DNA from: Pseudoteredinibacter isoporae_A
GTDB taxonomy: Bacteria > Pseudomonadota > Gammaproteobacteria > Pseudomonadales > Cellvibrionaceae
NCBI RefSeq assembly: GCF_040372805.1
Contig: NZ_BAABWJ010000005.1
Location: 1-64,000, forward strand
Reading direction: 5' to 3'
Length of the DNA: 64,000 bases
Part shown: one piece after another, positions 1-8,753 of the stretch
How positions within the stretch are numbered: position 1 is the stretch's first letter
Layout of the letters: each line of letters begins with the position of its first letter
Program-made: the position numbers and the translations under genes
Notes under the pieces: model-generated
Told to the model about the DNA's origin: nothing
What the model saw: only the letters and a program-made list of their open reading frames with translations
Databases searched by the model: none

Positions 1-329
1 TATGCCCACCAGCCGCCAACACGCACACCTGCCCAGCGAATCCAGCCGCGACCAGGGCGGCCGAAATATCCATTCAATCGACGCATCATGCGATCAGCAT
101 ACGAGCGCCCTGCCTTCAGTCTGTACAAGCGATCATGAACGACACAAGCAGGATGGCGCGGCCACGGCCAACGCAATTCGTTAACAAAGTTACAACCGTT
201 GCTGATTTTGTGTTCGCCATTCTGATAGGCGTCAAGTAGGAGGGTTTCGAGCTCGGGGTCACCCTGGCCGTTTTCCTGGCGGCCAGCGATCCATTGTTTA
301 ACGAGTTCGAATTCGTTATCGATCGTCAT
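1..329 (-). CDS. Partial phage-like hypothetical protein (runs off the left edge)
   Basis: An open frame of 109 codons begins at the ATG at 327-329 and continues past base 1, so the C-terminus is missing. An in-frame TAG at 336-338 precludes an earlier start. Visible signatures are a cysteine-containing N-terminal half, then PACVVHDRLYRL (HD-x-x-Y), a Gly-Arg-x-x-AD motif and a G-V-R-V-G-G-W-W-A tail. This order (HDxxY, ADxxM, then VR-x-GG) resembles small phage-encoded proteins of the DUF1353/phospholipase-like kind found near lysis genes; this is family recall, not a search. The start overlaps the end of the small upstream frame at 316-429 by 14 bases, which suggests translational coupling. 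Function not known; the phage link is an inference. Confidence 0.6.
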   Translation of the reverse strand, partial: MTIDNEFELVKQWIAGRQENGQGDPELETLLLDAYQNGEHKISNGCNFVNELRWPWPRHPACVVHDRLYRLKAGRSYADRMMRRLNGYFGRPGRGWIRWAGVRVGGWWA

Positions 330-429
330 CTTGCGCTAGCGCCAATTGCTGGACACGCCATAACAACAAGGTTTGATTCTTGGTAAGTTCGTGAGTGGTG
401 AAAACCGTCCAAGACACCATAGCGAGCAT
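316..429 (-). CDS. Small hydrophobic protein upstream of the phage-like gene (holin-like?)
   Basis: This frame ends with TAA at 316-318, inside the first codons of the next gene. The ATG at 427-429 would give 37 residues, starting MLAMVSW and ending QDDDR. The frame is open without an ATG as far as a TAG at 550-552, and the extra residues (VVQTLIAGG directly before the ATG) would complete a single transmembrane helix followed by a charged tail, so the true start may be a non-ATG codon. A short membrane protein translationally coupled to a phage-like gene fits a prophage lysis or tail-end cassette. The alternative is a decayed remnant that is no longer expressed. Confidence 0.35.
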   Translation of the reverse strand: MLAMVSWTVFTTHELTKNQTLLLWRVQQLALAQDDDR

Positions 430-561
430 ACCCCCGGCTATAAGTGTTTGAACGACGTTAGCTTGTCCTTGTCCACTTAGGCTATTTGCGCCACATGGGG
501 CTGACAGAATCCCCCTCTGACTGATTACAGAGTCATATGTCTTTGATTTCTAGCTTCGCAA

Positions 562-593
562 AAAAGGGAGAGTCGGAGTAACAGACGACTCTC
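562..593 (-). terminator. Rho-independent terminator of the hyuA-like/DUF917/TonB-receptor operon
   Basis: Perfect 8-bp arms GAGAGTCG (568-575) and CGACTCTC (586-593) with a 10-base loop. Read on the minus strand the hairpin is followed by CC and then six T residues (562-567). It lies 108 bases after the receptor stop codon. Confidence 0.8.
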
Positions 594-700
594 TAAAGAG
601 CACCTCAAGTTAACAATCCTAGTAGCCTAATGTCCATTCCAGGATTTCTCTGCAGATCCATTTGCTTATCACAAAAATCACAGCGTATTGGATATGTTTT

Positions 701-2758
701 CTACTTAAATCTGACTTCGAAATCCAGTCCGTAGCTGCGTGGTTGAGCCAAAAACCCGATATCCTGACCCGACGGTAAGCCCGTGTAACTTAAGTCGTTG
801 AAGTCTGCATAGTATCGCTCATTGCTCAAGTTTCGGCCCCACAAACTGAAACTGACATCATCCGACTGCAAAGATAAGCGTGCTGATAATAGCGTCAGAG
901 GGTCCTGATTCTCAATGTTATCGGGATGCCAGAACTTCCTTCCTCGCCGTTCCGCATCAAGTCTGCTAACTATTTGCCAATCACTATTGATGCCTATCGT
1001 ATGCTGAATACCCAGATTCCCAGTAAATCGAGTAGTTTTTGGTGTGTGATTTCCGACTTGATCAGGGAAATCTCCGAACGATTTAATTTCACTGTCGGTA
1101 ATGCCAAGCCCACCAAACACTCGAAGATTCTCTGCTAGCAACATCTGAAATTCCAGCTCCAGTCCTTTAATATCCGTCTTATCGATATTGTCAATGACCT
1201 GCGCTCCGCCACGATTTAGGTCAATAAAGAAGAACTGAAAATCTTTGCTCTGTGAAAAGTAGGCGGCACCATTCAAGAGTATACGTTGTTGCCATAAGCT
1301 GCTTTTGAAACCCAGCTCGTAGTTGCTAAGATTTTCATCACTGAACAAACTGCCGTCCGCATTAAATCCACCAGAACGAAATCCCGTGCTGTAAGTCGCA
1401 TAGACCATGTGATCGTCATTAAGCAAATGTGTTAAGGTCAGTTTAGGTTGCCAGGCACTGAAAGTTGCACTTCTGCCCGAAGAAATTTGATCTCGCTCAT
1501 CTCTGTCGTACCGCAAAGAAAATGACAATTCAGTTTCTTCACTAAGATCGTATTCAAACTGACTAAACACTGCCGTTGCTGTATTGTCGTTGTCGTCCAG
1601 CGTGTTAACTAGGGTGATATAGCCGCTCCCGCCAAACAAACCTGCAGATGCCGGCTCTACCCTAGCAACGGTACTCAAGCTGCGGTCAGTTTGCTGATAA
1701 TAAGCACCAGCAATCCAGCGAAATGATTCCTCATCTGCAGAGGTATATCGCAGCTCCTGGCTCTTAAGCTTAACGTCAAGATCCTGAGCCTGATCAAGGA
1801 ACTCCGCAGCAGTAAAATCTAAATCACCGAAGTAGTTTTCCGTCAGGTCCGTGTAAGCGGCGATGTAACTCAACGTTCCCTCGCCTACTTCCCAGTCAAG
1901 CTTCGCACTGAAGCCGTCGATTTGACGTTGACTGTGGCCTAGAATATTCGAACTTGGCTGTAATATACGATTGCTATTAAGCTGAGCTCCTGGGCCGAGA
2001 GCTGAATCTGAAATAGCGCCGCCTTCCAAATCCGAATAGTTGTATCGAAAATCTACACTGATAGAGTCGGAGGCAAGCCAAAGTAGTTTTAACCTGGCGT
2101 CCTTTGAGGTACTTTCATCGACATTACGCCTAAGCGTCACATTTTCGATCAGGCCGTCGCTATCTTTATAATTCCCGGCTAAGCGCAGAAAAAGTGTATC
2201 CTCCACCAGGGGCATTCCGATTCCTGCCGATAGTTTTTTGCCACTCCCATTACTCACGCCAAGTCGAAGGAAGCCGTCCAGCTCATTGCCGGTTTGCTTG
2301 GTGACAATGTTGATGGCACCGCCAATAGCGTTACGCCCATACAGGGCGCCTTGCGGTCCCCGTAGCACTTCGATGCGTTCGATATCAAACAGCTCTTGTT
2401 TGAACTGCTTCTGATTACCCTGTGGTACACCATCAATAACCACTGCCACTGGAGAATCCGCATTATTAATCTGAGCCACACCTCGAATCGTGACAAAAGT
2501 GTTTCCAACCGTAAATGAATCGTCGAGAGTGACATTTGGAGTCAGGTTAATAAAATCTTGACTGCTTTCGATACCCGCCGAGGCGATGTCGTTTTCACCA
2601 AAGGCGGTTACTGACACAGGCACTTCCTGCAAGCTTTCCTCACGCTGTTCAGCTGTAACCACAATTTCTTCCAATGCAAGCTCTTGCTGGGCGTGGGCAA
2701 TTGCACTTAAATGAGCCAAACCGACAGCCGTTGCCAACTGTGTTCTTTTCGTTTTCAT
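701..2758 (-). CDS. TonB-dependent outer-membrane receptor
   Basis: A 685-residue outer-membrane receptor that would import a ligand into the periplasm using TonB/ExbBD energy. A signal peptide ends near AHA-QQ (residues 22-24); then a plug domain opens with the TonB-box-like stretch EEIVVTAEQREESLQEVPVSV, and has VLRGPQGALYGRNAIGGAIN (about 125-150), the conserved plug motif. The rest is a beta-barrel ending in ...DFEVRFK with a terminal aromatic/charged strand. The plug type is that of the FecA-like/IroN-like receptors common in marine and sphingomonad-type bacteria. RBS AGGAGAG lies just upstream of the ATG. The gene is the third of a minus-strand operon, 22 bases after the DUF917 gene, so its ligand is probably the substrate or precursor of that enzyme pair, not iron; this is inference. 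Confidence 0.93.
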   Translation of the reverse strand: MKTKRTQLATAVGLAHLSAIAHAQQELALEEIVVTAEQREESLQEVPVSVTAFGENDIASAGIESSQDFINLTPNVTLDDSFTVGNTFVTIRGVAQINNADSPVAVVIDGVPQGNQKQFKQELFDIERIEVLRGPQGALYGRNAIGGAINIVTKQTGNELDGFLRLGVSNGSGKKLSAGIGMPLVEDTLFLRLAGNYKDSDGLIENVTLRRNVDESTSKDARLKLLWLASDSISVDFRYNYSDLEGGAISDSALGPGAQLNSNRILQPSSNILGHSQRQIDGFSAKLDWEVGEGTLSYIAAYTDLTENYFGDLDFTAAEFLDQAQDLDVKLKSQELRYTSADEESFRWIAGAYYQQTDRSLSTVARVEPASAGLFGGSGYITLVNTLDDNDNTATAVFSQFEYDLSEETELSFSLRYDRDERDQISSGRSATFSAWQPKLTLTHLLNDDHMVYATYSTGFRSGGFNADGSLFSDENLSNYELGFKSSLWQQRILLNGAAYFSQSKDFQFFFIDLNRGGAQVIDNIDKTDIKGLELEFQMLLAENLRVFGGLGITDSEIKSFGDFPDQVGNHTPKTTRFTGNLGIQHTIGINSDWQIVSRLDAERRGRKFWHPDNIENQDPLTLLSARLSLQSDDVSFSLWGRNLSNERYYADFNDLSYTGLPSGQDIGFLAQPRSYGLDFEVRFK

Positions 2759-2780
2759 ACCACTCTCCTACCCTAAAGTT

Positions 2781-3869
2781 TTATAGTTTTTCTATTGGTG
2801 TAAAGTCAAAATCATACCCAAATGCCCTTGGCCCCCAAATATTGAGCGCCTTCTCACTGCGCATAATAGGCGGTACGTTAGCCGCGATAACGCATAAGCG
2901 TTGGCCGTACTTAAGGGCTTCGGTGGTAATGGGTGTTCCAGTATCGGTATCCACCAGACAAATCAAGTCGGGAACCATGGCAATCAATTGGCCATCCAGA
3001 CGCGCGATTAGATTTTCATTTTGAAACTCGACCGTCAGGATTTGTTGAGATTTCTCGCCAATTCCACGAATATGGCATTCGCCCAAGGTGAACCCTCCTT
3101 CCACCCTATTGCTTATACTCTCAATTTTCCCACTGAATAATCGGCGCGCCTGTGAGTAGTATTTTGTACCCGCCAAATAATCAACTAGGTTATCAATGGG
3201 CTTATTCTGTTTTCGGCCTTGACTCAACGATTCGCCAATGCCCTTAGCAAGGCTCAACGTACCTGGTATCGCAGTTTGTTTTACCTTGGCCCCGCTCATG
3301 GGGTAGCAGGAGATCGCTGCACTCCCCCCCATGCCAATGATCAGCTGCCTGGCTTTGTTTTCTGTTTCATGACTATCGCGGGCATTAATAATGATCGATT
3401 CGCCATGTTCGTTTGCCATTGACATCGGGCTGGCGCTAACGCCGTGGACGTTAAAACTTACCATCTGCAGTTCTGGAAATGCTCGCCCCATGCCATCCGC
3501 ATTGATGACAGGTAGACCACGCATTGCCGCTACCGCTAGCGGCAGCATAGAGTTGCATCCCCCCATTTCAGCCGGGAGAATCGCATCAGCCTGGCGACCT
3601 GTGTATTTTTCGAGTGCGGAAATAGCAAGATCCAATTCCGGACCACCAATAATTTTTTCCACCAATACAGTGGGCGCCCCCATCATTGCGGAAATGTATA
3701 CATTCGCGTCATCATCCAGTTCCGATGCTTCGATCATTTCCGGTTCGCCATAGCGTTCAAACAATGCTTCCGCAACCAAACGACCAATATAGGGGTCTCC
3801 GCCACCCCCTGTTCCCAGAAATGCAGCCCCTTCTGCAATTGGCTCCAGATCCTGCTTACGAATTTTCAT
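2781..3869 (-). CDS. DUF917 family protein (hydantoinase/oxoprolinase partner)
   Basis: About 362 residues from the ATG at 3867-3869, chosen because GAGGGA lies six bases upstream; a GTG at 3881 would add four residues. The N-terminus has the family glycine motif EGAAFLGTGGGGDPYIGRL, followed by DANVYISAMMGAPTVLVEKI and PAEMGGCNSMLPLAVAAMRGLPVINADGMGRAFPE-type segments typical of DUF917. Members are regularly encoded beside HyuA-like ATPases and are thought to act with them on cyclic amides or related compounds; the reaction is not established. The start overlaps the stop of the upstream hyuA-like gene by 14 bases, so the two are co-translated and probably form a complex in the cytoplasm. Confidence 0.88.
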   Translation of the reverse strand: MKIRKQDLEPIAEGAAFLGTGGGGDPYIGRLVAEALFERYGEPEMIEASELDDDANVYISAMMGAPTVLVEKIIGGPELDLAISALEKYTGRQADAILPAEMGGCNSMLPLAVAAMRGLPVINADGMGRAFPELQMVSFNVHGVSASPMSMANEHGESIIINARDSHETENKARQLIIGMGGSAAISCYPMSGAKVKQTAIPGTLSLAKGIGESLSQGRKQNKPIDNLVDYLAGTKYYSQARRLFSGKIESISNRVEGGFTLGECHIRGIGEKSQQILTVEFQNENLIARLDGQLIAMVPDLICLVDTDTGTPITTEALKYGQRLCVIAANVPPIMRSEKALNIWGPRAFGYDFDFTPIEKL

Positions 3870-5424
3870 TTTGTCCCTCACTCACTGCTTGGTCCGCCAA
3901 ATCTCCAACGGCTTTTACCCTGACCCTCACTGCACCGTTCGGTAAATACGCTAAAGGAACTTCCTCGATATCAATAATGGCAATTGAGTCTTCACTGGCC
4001 CCAGCTTCGAACGCTGAGGAAATCGCTTTTGCCTTCGCATCGGCAATGGCCTCCTCTCTGGGAGTGCTTGCATAGCCATAGACCTTATCAACCTCACCAC
4101 CTACCTGGGCAATAGCGGCGCCAACTGCATTTGCGACAGCAAAATGAGGCGGACGTACGATGTCTGAAGCCCCTTCCAATACATCACCAAGCAGAATGGA
4201 GCCTCCGCCGACTAAAATTACAGGCAGTTCACCCGCCTGGGTTTTCATACGATCAACCCCTTCTTCAAGCTGCTCTTGTATGGATACAAGGGCCTGCTCA
4301 ATTAATGTTGGACAAATATCACTGAGTCTTTCTTTGTTACCAAAGCGGGCTCTGCCCGAGGCAACAGCCACATCGCTTGCAGTTAGTGTCTCACCACCAA
4401 AAACCTTAGCGGCACTCAGCAACTCATGGCCGACAGATTTCGGGCCAACCTGACCCGTTTTTGCCACCAGACTTCCACCGCCGACCCCAAGCGCCAACAC
4501 ATCAGGCATTCGAAAATTGGTGCGCACACCGCCGATATCGACACTAACGGAGGACTCACGAGGATAGCCATTTAGAAGAGCACCGATATCGCTTGTGGTG
4601 CCGCCAATATCCACAACCAGACCGCTATTGATCCCGGAAAGCCAAGCGGCACCACGCATGCTATTGGTTGGGCCGGAGGAAAACGTAAGAATTGGGAACT
4701 GAGCGACCTGCTCAGCCTGCATCAAGGTTCCGTCATTCTGAGTGAGGTAAAAAGGTGCAGAAATTCCCAGCGCGAGAAGAGCCTTTTTAAACGAAGCTAC
4801 GACCTTTTTAGCATGACTGGCAAGGCTAGCATTCATAATCGCGGCGTTTTCACGCTCCAACAAGCCAATTCGGCCAATGTCTTTTGACAAAGTAATCGCC
4901 AAGTTGGGATTGTAGCGCTTGAGAATTTCAGCGGCCCTCTCTTCCATCTCGGACTGCACAGGCGCAAAAACACTGCTAATAGCCACTGAGTGAATATCTC
5001 TTTTTTTCAGGTCACTGGCGATATTCTCCAGATCTCCAGTATCCAGCGGAGATATTTGTTCACCGTTATATTCGTAACCTCCCGCACTCAAATAGTAACG
5101 CGCATCAATCGCCTCAAGCAGATCGGAAGGCCAGTCGGAAAAGGGAGGCAAACTTTGGCTAGCCGGCAAACACAGACGAATTGCCGCGACACGATCCAGG
5201 CGTTTCCGCTCAACGAAGGCATTGGTGAACTGAGTTGTACCGATCATGACCGCTTTGATCTCGCTGTAAGTGATCCCAGCATCGGTCGCCACTTGTTGAA
5301 TCGCCGCAATAATACCTCCAGCGATATCTTCACTGGTTGGCTGCTTGGTCGATGCCAGTACCTTTTTATCACAGATGAGCACGGCATCCGTGTTGGTACC
5401 CCCTACGTCAATACCCAAACGCAT
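3856..5424 (-). CDS. Hydantoinase/oxoprolinase-family protein (HyuA-like)
   Basis: A 522-residue protein with an ASKHA (actin/hexokinase-like) ATPase core. Phosphate loop 1 is at residues 5-14 (IDVGGTNTDA), the N-terminal hydantoinase domain covers about 1-180, and a second nucleotide loop VVDIGGTTSDI is near 270; ILVGGGSILLGD comes near 400. Family members (HyuA, OplAH, acetone carboxylase subunit) use ATP to activate a cyclic amide or carbonyl for hydrolysis. Residue length is that of the shorter HyuA-like proteins encoded with DUF917. First structural gene after the MalT-like regulator gene, with 141 bases between them that hold repeated GGGTAGT boxes. Substrate not predictable from sequence. 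Confidence 0.9.
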   Translation of the reverse strand: MRLGIDVGGTNTDAVLICDKKVLASTKQPTSEDIAGGIIAAIQQVATDAGITYSEIKAVMIGTTQFTNAFVERKRLDRVAAIRLCLPASQSLPPFSDWPSDLLEAIDARYYLSAGGYEYNGEQISPLDTGDLENIASDLKKRDIHSVAISSVFAPVQSEMEERAAEILKRYNPNLAITLSKDIGRIGLLERENAAIMNASLASHAKKVVASFKKALLALGISAPFYLTQNDGTLMQAEQVAQFPILTFSSGPTNSMRGAAWLSGINSGLVVDIGGTTSDIGALLNGYPRESSVSVDIGGVRTNFRMPDVLALGVGGGSLVAKTGQVGPKSVGHELLSAAKVFGGETLTASDVAVASGRARFGNKERLSDICPTLIEQALVSIQEQLEEGVDRMKTQAGELPVILVGGGSILLGDVLEGASDIVRPPHFAVANAVGAAIAQVGGEVDKVYGYASTPREEAIADAKAKAISSAFEAGASEDSIAIIDIEEVPLAYLPNGAVRVRVKAVGDLADQAVSEGQNENS

Positions 5425-5512
5425 AGCAAAACCTCTTGTTTGTGAGATTTTTATGGTAAGTGTCTAGCAGGAAAACAACAAAGGATAAAAGGGGTAACAA
5501 CCCGTGTTTTTT

Positions 5513-5551
5513 GGGTAGTTAAAATTCAGATGACTACCCGAATGGGTAGTC
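5513..5551. promoter_or_regulatory. GGGTAGT boxes, candidate binding sites of the MalT-like activator
   Basis: GGGTAGT at 5513-5519 and 5544-5550, and its inverse ACTACCC at 5533-5539. The last two form a perfect 8-bp inverted repeat (GACTACCC, four bases, GGGTAGTC; 5532-5551). They sit about 90-130 bases before the hyuA-like start codon in the leader of that operon. MalT-type activators bind short asymmetric repeated boxes upstream of their promoters, and the neighbouring gene encodes such an activator; no strong -35 element is visible nearer the gene, which fits activator dependence. A weak terminator of the regulator gene is the alternative reading for the palindrome, but it lacks a T-run. 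Confidence 0.45.
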
Positions 5552-5565
5552 CAGACAAACAGCTG

Positions 5566-8334
5566 TCAAAGTAGTTCTAAACGCCTCGCTTCATTCACCG
5601 CAGCGATGCGCTTGTCAACACCAAGCTTTTTGTAAATCTTCTTCAGATGAAATTTAACGGTATTTTCCGTCATGTCCAGCTCCCGGGCAATTCGTTTGTT
5701 AACGTTTCCCTGAGCAAGGGATCGTAAGACTTCGAGCTCTCTGGTACTGAATAGCTCGCCGGCAACGTCATTGATCGCTATCTTGCTGATTATATGCTTA
5801 AGTAACTGGCTATAGCGACTACTAAGCATGGAATGTTTTGCTTGCTGCAGACAGCCTCTCAGCAACGGCACAATAGGTTCACCCACTTCCAGCACAAGAC
5901 GTAAATTCAGGTTACTCAACATCTTAAGCCAATGCTCATTCAAATGATGAAATAATGCTTGTCTCGCATCGACCCCTTCAGACATTTCAAAGTCCAGCAA
6001 ACCATTCCAGATGCTGTATTGAAGCTCCAGCAAAGGAAGCTTCTCCAGACTGAAGCGTTGACGGAAACTCTCCCAATTCTGTAAACAACTTTTGGCCTGG
6101 GAAAGCTCCCCCTTGATGAACCAGTAGCGACAACGACACAAACAACGCTGGGCCTCCAGTTGCCAATAAAAAGCGGTTGAATAATCTTTAATTTCGATAT
6201 TCGACATCCAGTCCGCTGCGTCTTCTATATCACCAAGACGACACAATATTTCCGCATGAGTAATTGTTAGAGATTCCTGAAGCCTTGACAGCTTGCGTTG
6301 TTTAGCAAGGGTTACGCCTGATTCGAAAACGTTTTGCAATTCTTCCTTTCCACCTCTTTCGGCTGCACATTGCATAGCGGTCGTAAGAGCAGGCACCAAA
6401 ATTTCATGCCAGCTATCACCATCGCAAACTGTAGGCAATGCCTTATCCAAAAGAGTTTGTGCTTTCTCAATTTCATTTGCCATATAGTGGCTTTGCGCCA
6501 ATACAACCTGGCCCGCTGCGGTAAGATTTCCCAACTTACCAAAGTTTTCCTCTGCAAACTGGATGCCTTGTTCAATATTGGCGCGGCATTCTTCGAGCTC
6601 CAACATATACATTTGGCCGTTTGCAAGGTGGAGGTAAAAGTAATCTTGCGCATACGGCAACTCAAGGGCTTGGAGCGTCTGTATCGCTCGCTTGGCCAAA
6701 TTGATGGAACGAGTAATATTGCCCAGGTAATACTCACAAAGAAACTGGCCTGAAAGCAGTACAGCTTCGACGTCGGTTTCATCCCTTCCGATTGAAGCCA
6801 AAGCCTCTTCCAAGCGATTCAGCGTAAGCTGGTCAACCTCCTCATCGGCATACAAACTGAGAATGAGAGAAACCATTCCCAAATCAGAATTTAATGGTAA
6901 AGCTGCCGAAGCTTCAATGTCAGCCCCCTGCTGACGCAACACTCTTTGAAACAGGGCCTGAGCTTTGCTCAGCTCGCCTTGCTTGATCGATAAATAGGCA
7001 TTAAATAGGACCAAATCTGCTTTTTTATCAAGCCATTGCGCGGGGAAATAAGAAAGCAACTGCCCCATCAATTGATGCCCCAGGCTAGTCATAATTTGCC
7101 AGCCGCCGACTCGAGAAAATGACTGATACGCTTCTTCATAGGAGCTTGCCTGGGTGTATAGCCTAACAGCATTAAGAATATCCCCTTGATTCTCGAACCA
7201 CTCTGCTGCTTTTTGAGACTTGTTTTGCCAGCGCTCAGGATTTTGGTGTTGCAAACGTCGTTGCAAAAAGTCTCTCAACAAGGGATGGTATCGGAGAATT
7301 CCGCCCGAATTTGACACTAAGGGGGTCAGCCTTACCAGGCGATGAAAATAATAATGGCTGTCGTTGCTTGCTCTAATATAATCAGCCAGATCAACGCTGA
7401 CCTGTTCTAATACGGAAGTATCGAGCAAAAACTGTTGTTCATCATCGGTATGATCAGCAATCACCTGTTCCGTCATATACTCTGCCAACCCATCGACGGC
7501 GCCATCAAAATGTTCCAATAACGCTGGCTGCCCCCAAATTTTGGCAAGCTGCAACATAGCAACCCAACCCTGGGTTTTATCAATTAATAGTTGTTGGAAT
7601 TCAGGGGGAAAGCTCTCGCCAAATAGGCAATCTATCTCGGACGGAAGAAAACGAAGTATGTCATCCCCAAGCTCTATGATTCTACCCTGCAAACGAAGCT
7701 TAGAGATTTTCAATTCCGGCCTATATCGACAAGATAAGATCAAGCATAGCTTGGGGCTTGCCAACTGAAGCAGCAAATCAATACAGGAATTCACAGCTTC
7801 ATTGTCTACAAGATGGTAATCATCCAGAATGAGGAATAAACGTTGCTTATCTTCAAGACAATCATCCAGCTTGGCAACAATCGCAGAGATCACAACCCGA
7901 TTGGGTGCATCGAGAGCACCCTGTCTTGCCGCGAGTTCCAACTCGCACATATCACAACCGGCCTCTGCAAGTGCCAAAATGATGTTTGCCAATAATGCCT
8001 TCGATTCTCTATCGGCAGAATCCAGCTGCAACCAGGCTATCTGGGTTCTCTCGTCAAATTCATCAAGCCATTGGGAAATGCTGCTGGTTTTACCAAAACC
8101 AGCAGGCGCGGTAAAAAGCACAAGTTGAGTCGCACTGTTCAGCTGACTTTGAAGGCATTGGAGCAAGGCGTCTCGCCGAACAAGCTCAATAGCATGCTTT
8201 GGCCTTCTAAACTTAGCCTGAGCAATCCAACCTGTAAATTGATCTCTAGAATCGTTCGAGTCCAACGGATATACCTCGACATACACACAATGGCACCATA
8301 ATAGGTGAATCTCGTTCAGCTTGCCAGATACCAT
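5566..8334 (-). CDS. MalT/LuxR-family ATP-dependent transcriptional activator
   Basis: A 922-residue STAND-type regulator. Walker A is APAGFGKT (76-83), Walker B is in LILDDYHLV (about 170), the middle is a long helical repeat (TPR-like) sensor region of about 500 residues, and the last 60 residues are a LuxR/GerE helix-turn-helix (FSTRELEVLRSLAQGN ... ENTVKFHLKKIYKKLGV). MalT-type proteins bind ATP and an inducer, oligomerise and activate transcription. The N-terminus is uncertain: homologues begin about ten residues before the RRP-type motif KFRRPKHAIELV (41 onward), so a TTG at 8263-8265 behind GAGG may be the true start. Upstream of and codirectional with the hyuA-like operon, which it probably controls. 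Confidence 0.88.
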   Translation of the reverse strand: MVSGKLNEIHLLWCHCVYVEVYPLDSNDSRDQFTGWIAQAKFRRPKHAIELVRRDALLQCLQSQLNSATQLVLFTAPAGFGKTSSISQWLDEFDERTQIAWLQLDSADRESKALLANIILALAEAGCDMCELELAARQGALDAPNRVVISAIVAKLDDCLEDKQRLFLILDDYHLVDNEAVNSCIDLLLQLASPKLCLILSCRYRPELKISKLRLQGRIIELGDDILRFLPSEIDCLFGESFPPEFQQLLIDKTQGWVAMLQLAKIWGQPALLEHFDGAVDGLAEYMTEQVIADHTDDEQQFLLDTSVLEQVSVDLADYIRASNDSHYYFHRLVRLTPLVSNSGGILRYHPLLRDFLQRRLQHQNPERWQNKSQKAAEWFENQGDILNAVRLYTQASSYEEAYQSFSRVGGWQIMTSLGHQLMGQLLSYFPAQWLDKKADLVLFNAYLSIKQGELSKAQALFQRVLRQQGADIEASAALPLNSDLGMVSLILSLYADEEVDQLTLNRLEEALASIGRDETDVEAVLLSGQFLCEYYLGNITRSINLAKRAIQTLQALELPYAQDYFYLHLANGQMYMLELEECRANIEQGIQFAEENFGKLGNLTAAGQVVLAQSHYMANEIEKAQTLLDKALPTVCDGDSWHEILVPALTTAMQCAAERGGKEELQNVFESGVTLAKQRKLSRLQESLTITHAEILCRLGDIEDAADWMSNIEIKDYSTAFYWQLEAQRCLCRCRYWFIKGELSQAKSCLQNWESFRQRFSLEKLPLLELQYSIWNGLLDFEMSEGVDARQALFHHLNEHWLKMLSNLNLRLVLEVGEPIVPLLRGCLQQAKHSMLSSRYSQLLKHIISKIAINDVAGELFSTRELEVLRSLAQGNVNKRIARELDMTENTVKFHLKKIYKKLGVDKRIAAVNEARRLELL

Positions 8335-8643
8335 CTAATTGAGGAATTGTTTCATCCCACACGTAATTAAACGATATAAAAGAAACAAGGATACGATATT
8401 GCTCCTACAAAATTTTGGCCGATGTAACTTTCCTATAGTTCTCTCAGATTTGAGACACATATGGACGAATAATTTTTAAATTTACTAGGAAAAAAGGAAG
8501 CTATTGAAACTCGTATGGAAAATCTGACAGTTTGCAGATTTAGCTGTACGCTGGCTTAGTTAACTCTCTGAGAATTGGAGGATTTCTGCCAAGGATTGTC
8601 TAGGGATTAACTTGGGCGTCCAGTTATTCCACAACAAAAATTG

Positions 8644-8669
8644 ACCGCCACATCCCCAAGGCGGTTTTT
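8644..8669. terminator. Terminator-like hairpin, usable in both directions
   Basis: ACCGCC (8644-8649) and GGCGGT (8660-8665) form a 6-bp stem followed by TTTTT on the plus strand; on the minus strand the stem is followed by CAATTTTTG. It could back up the terminator of the 8754 gene and insulate the MalT-like gene. Confidence 0.5.
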
Positions 8670-8712
8670 AGACGTACATGACGTAGACTTCTCTCTACTA
8701 CCTAAAATACAA

Positions 8713-8731
8713 GAGCCATCGCTAATGGCTC
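8713..8731 (-). terminator. Probable terminator of the Ig-like secreted protein gene
   Basis: GAGCCAT (8713-8719) and ATGGCTC (8725-8731) form a perfect 7-bp stem with a 5-base loop, starting about 23 bases past the stop codon at 8754. On the minus strand it is followed by the T-rich TTGTATTTTAG. Confidence 0.55.
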
Positions 8732-8753
8732 CTGGGGTCATTAACGGTACGCA

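Larger units (their letters stand above)
8335..8753. other. Intergenic region of 419 bases with two hairpins
   Basis: No supported coding frame. It holds the two terminator-like hairpins listed separately near its right end, and AT-rich sequence ahead of the MalT-like gene that should carry that gene's promoter; no convincing -35/-10 pair was picked out. Confidence 0.5.

Noticed and set aside
2..184. 60-codon plus-strand frame at the left edge
   Set aside because: It is antisense to the minus-strand frame at 1-329, which has family-like motifs.
5491..5510. Short GGGT/ACCC hairpin with six T residues as an intrinsic terminator
   Set aside because: No plus-strand gene precedes it, the stem is only four bases, and it lies in the region of the GGGTAGT boxes.
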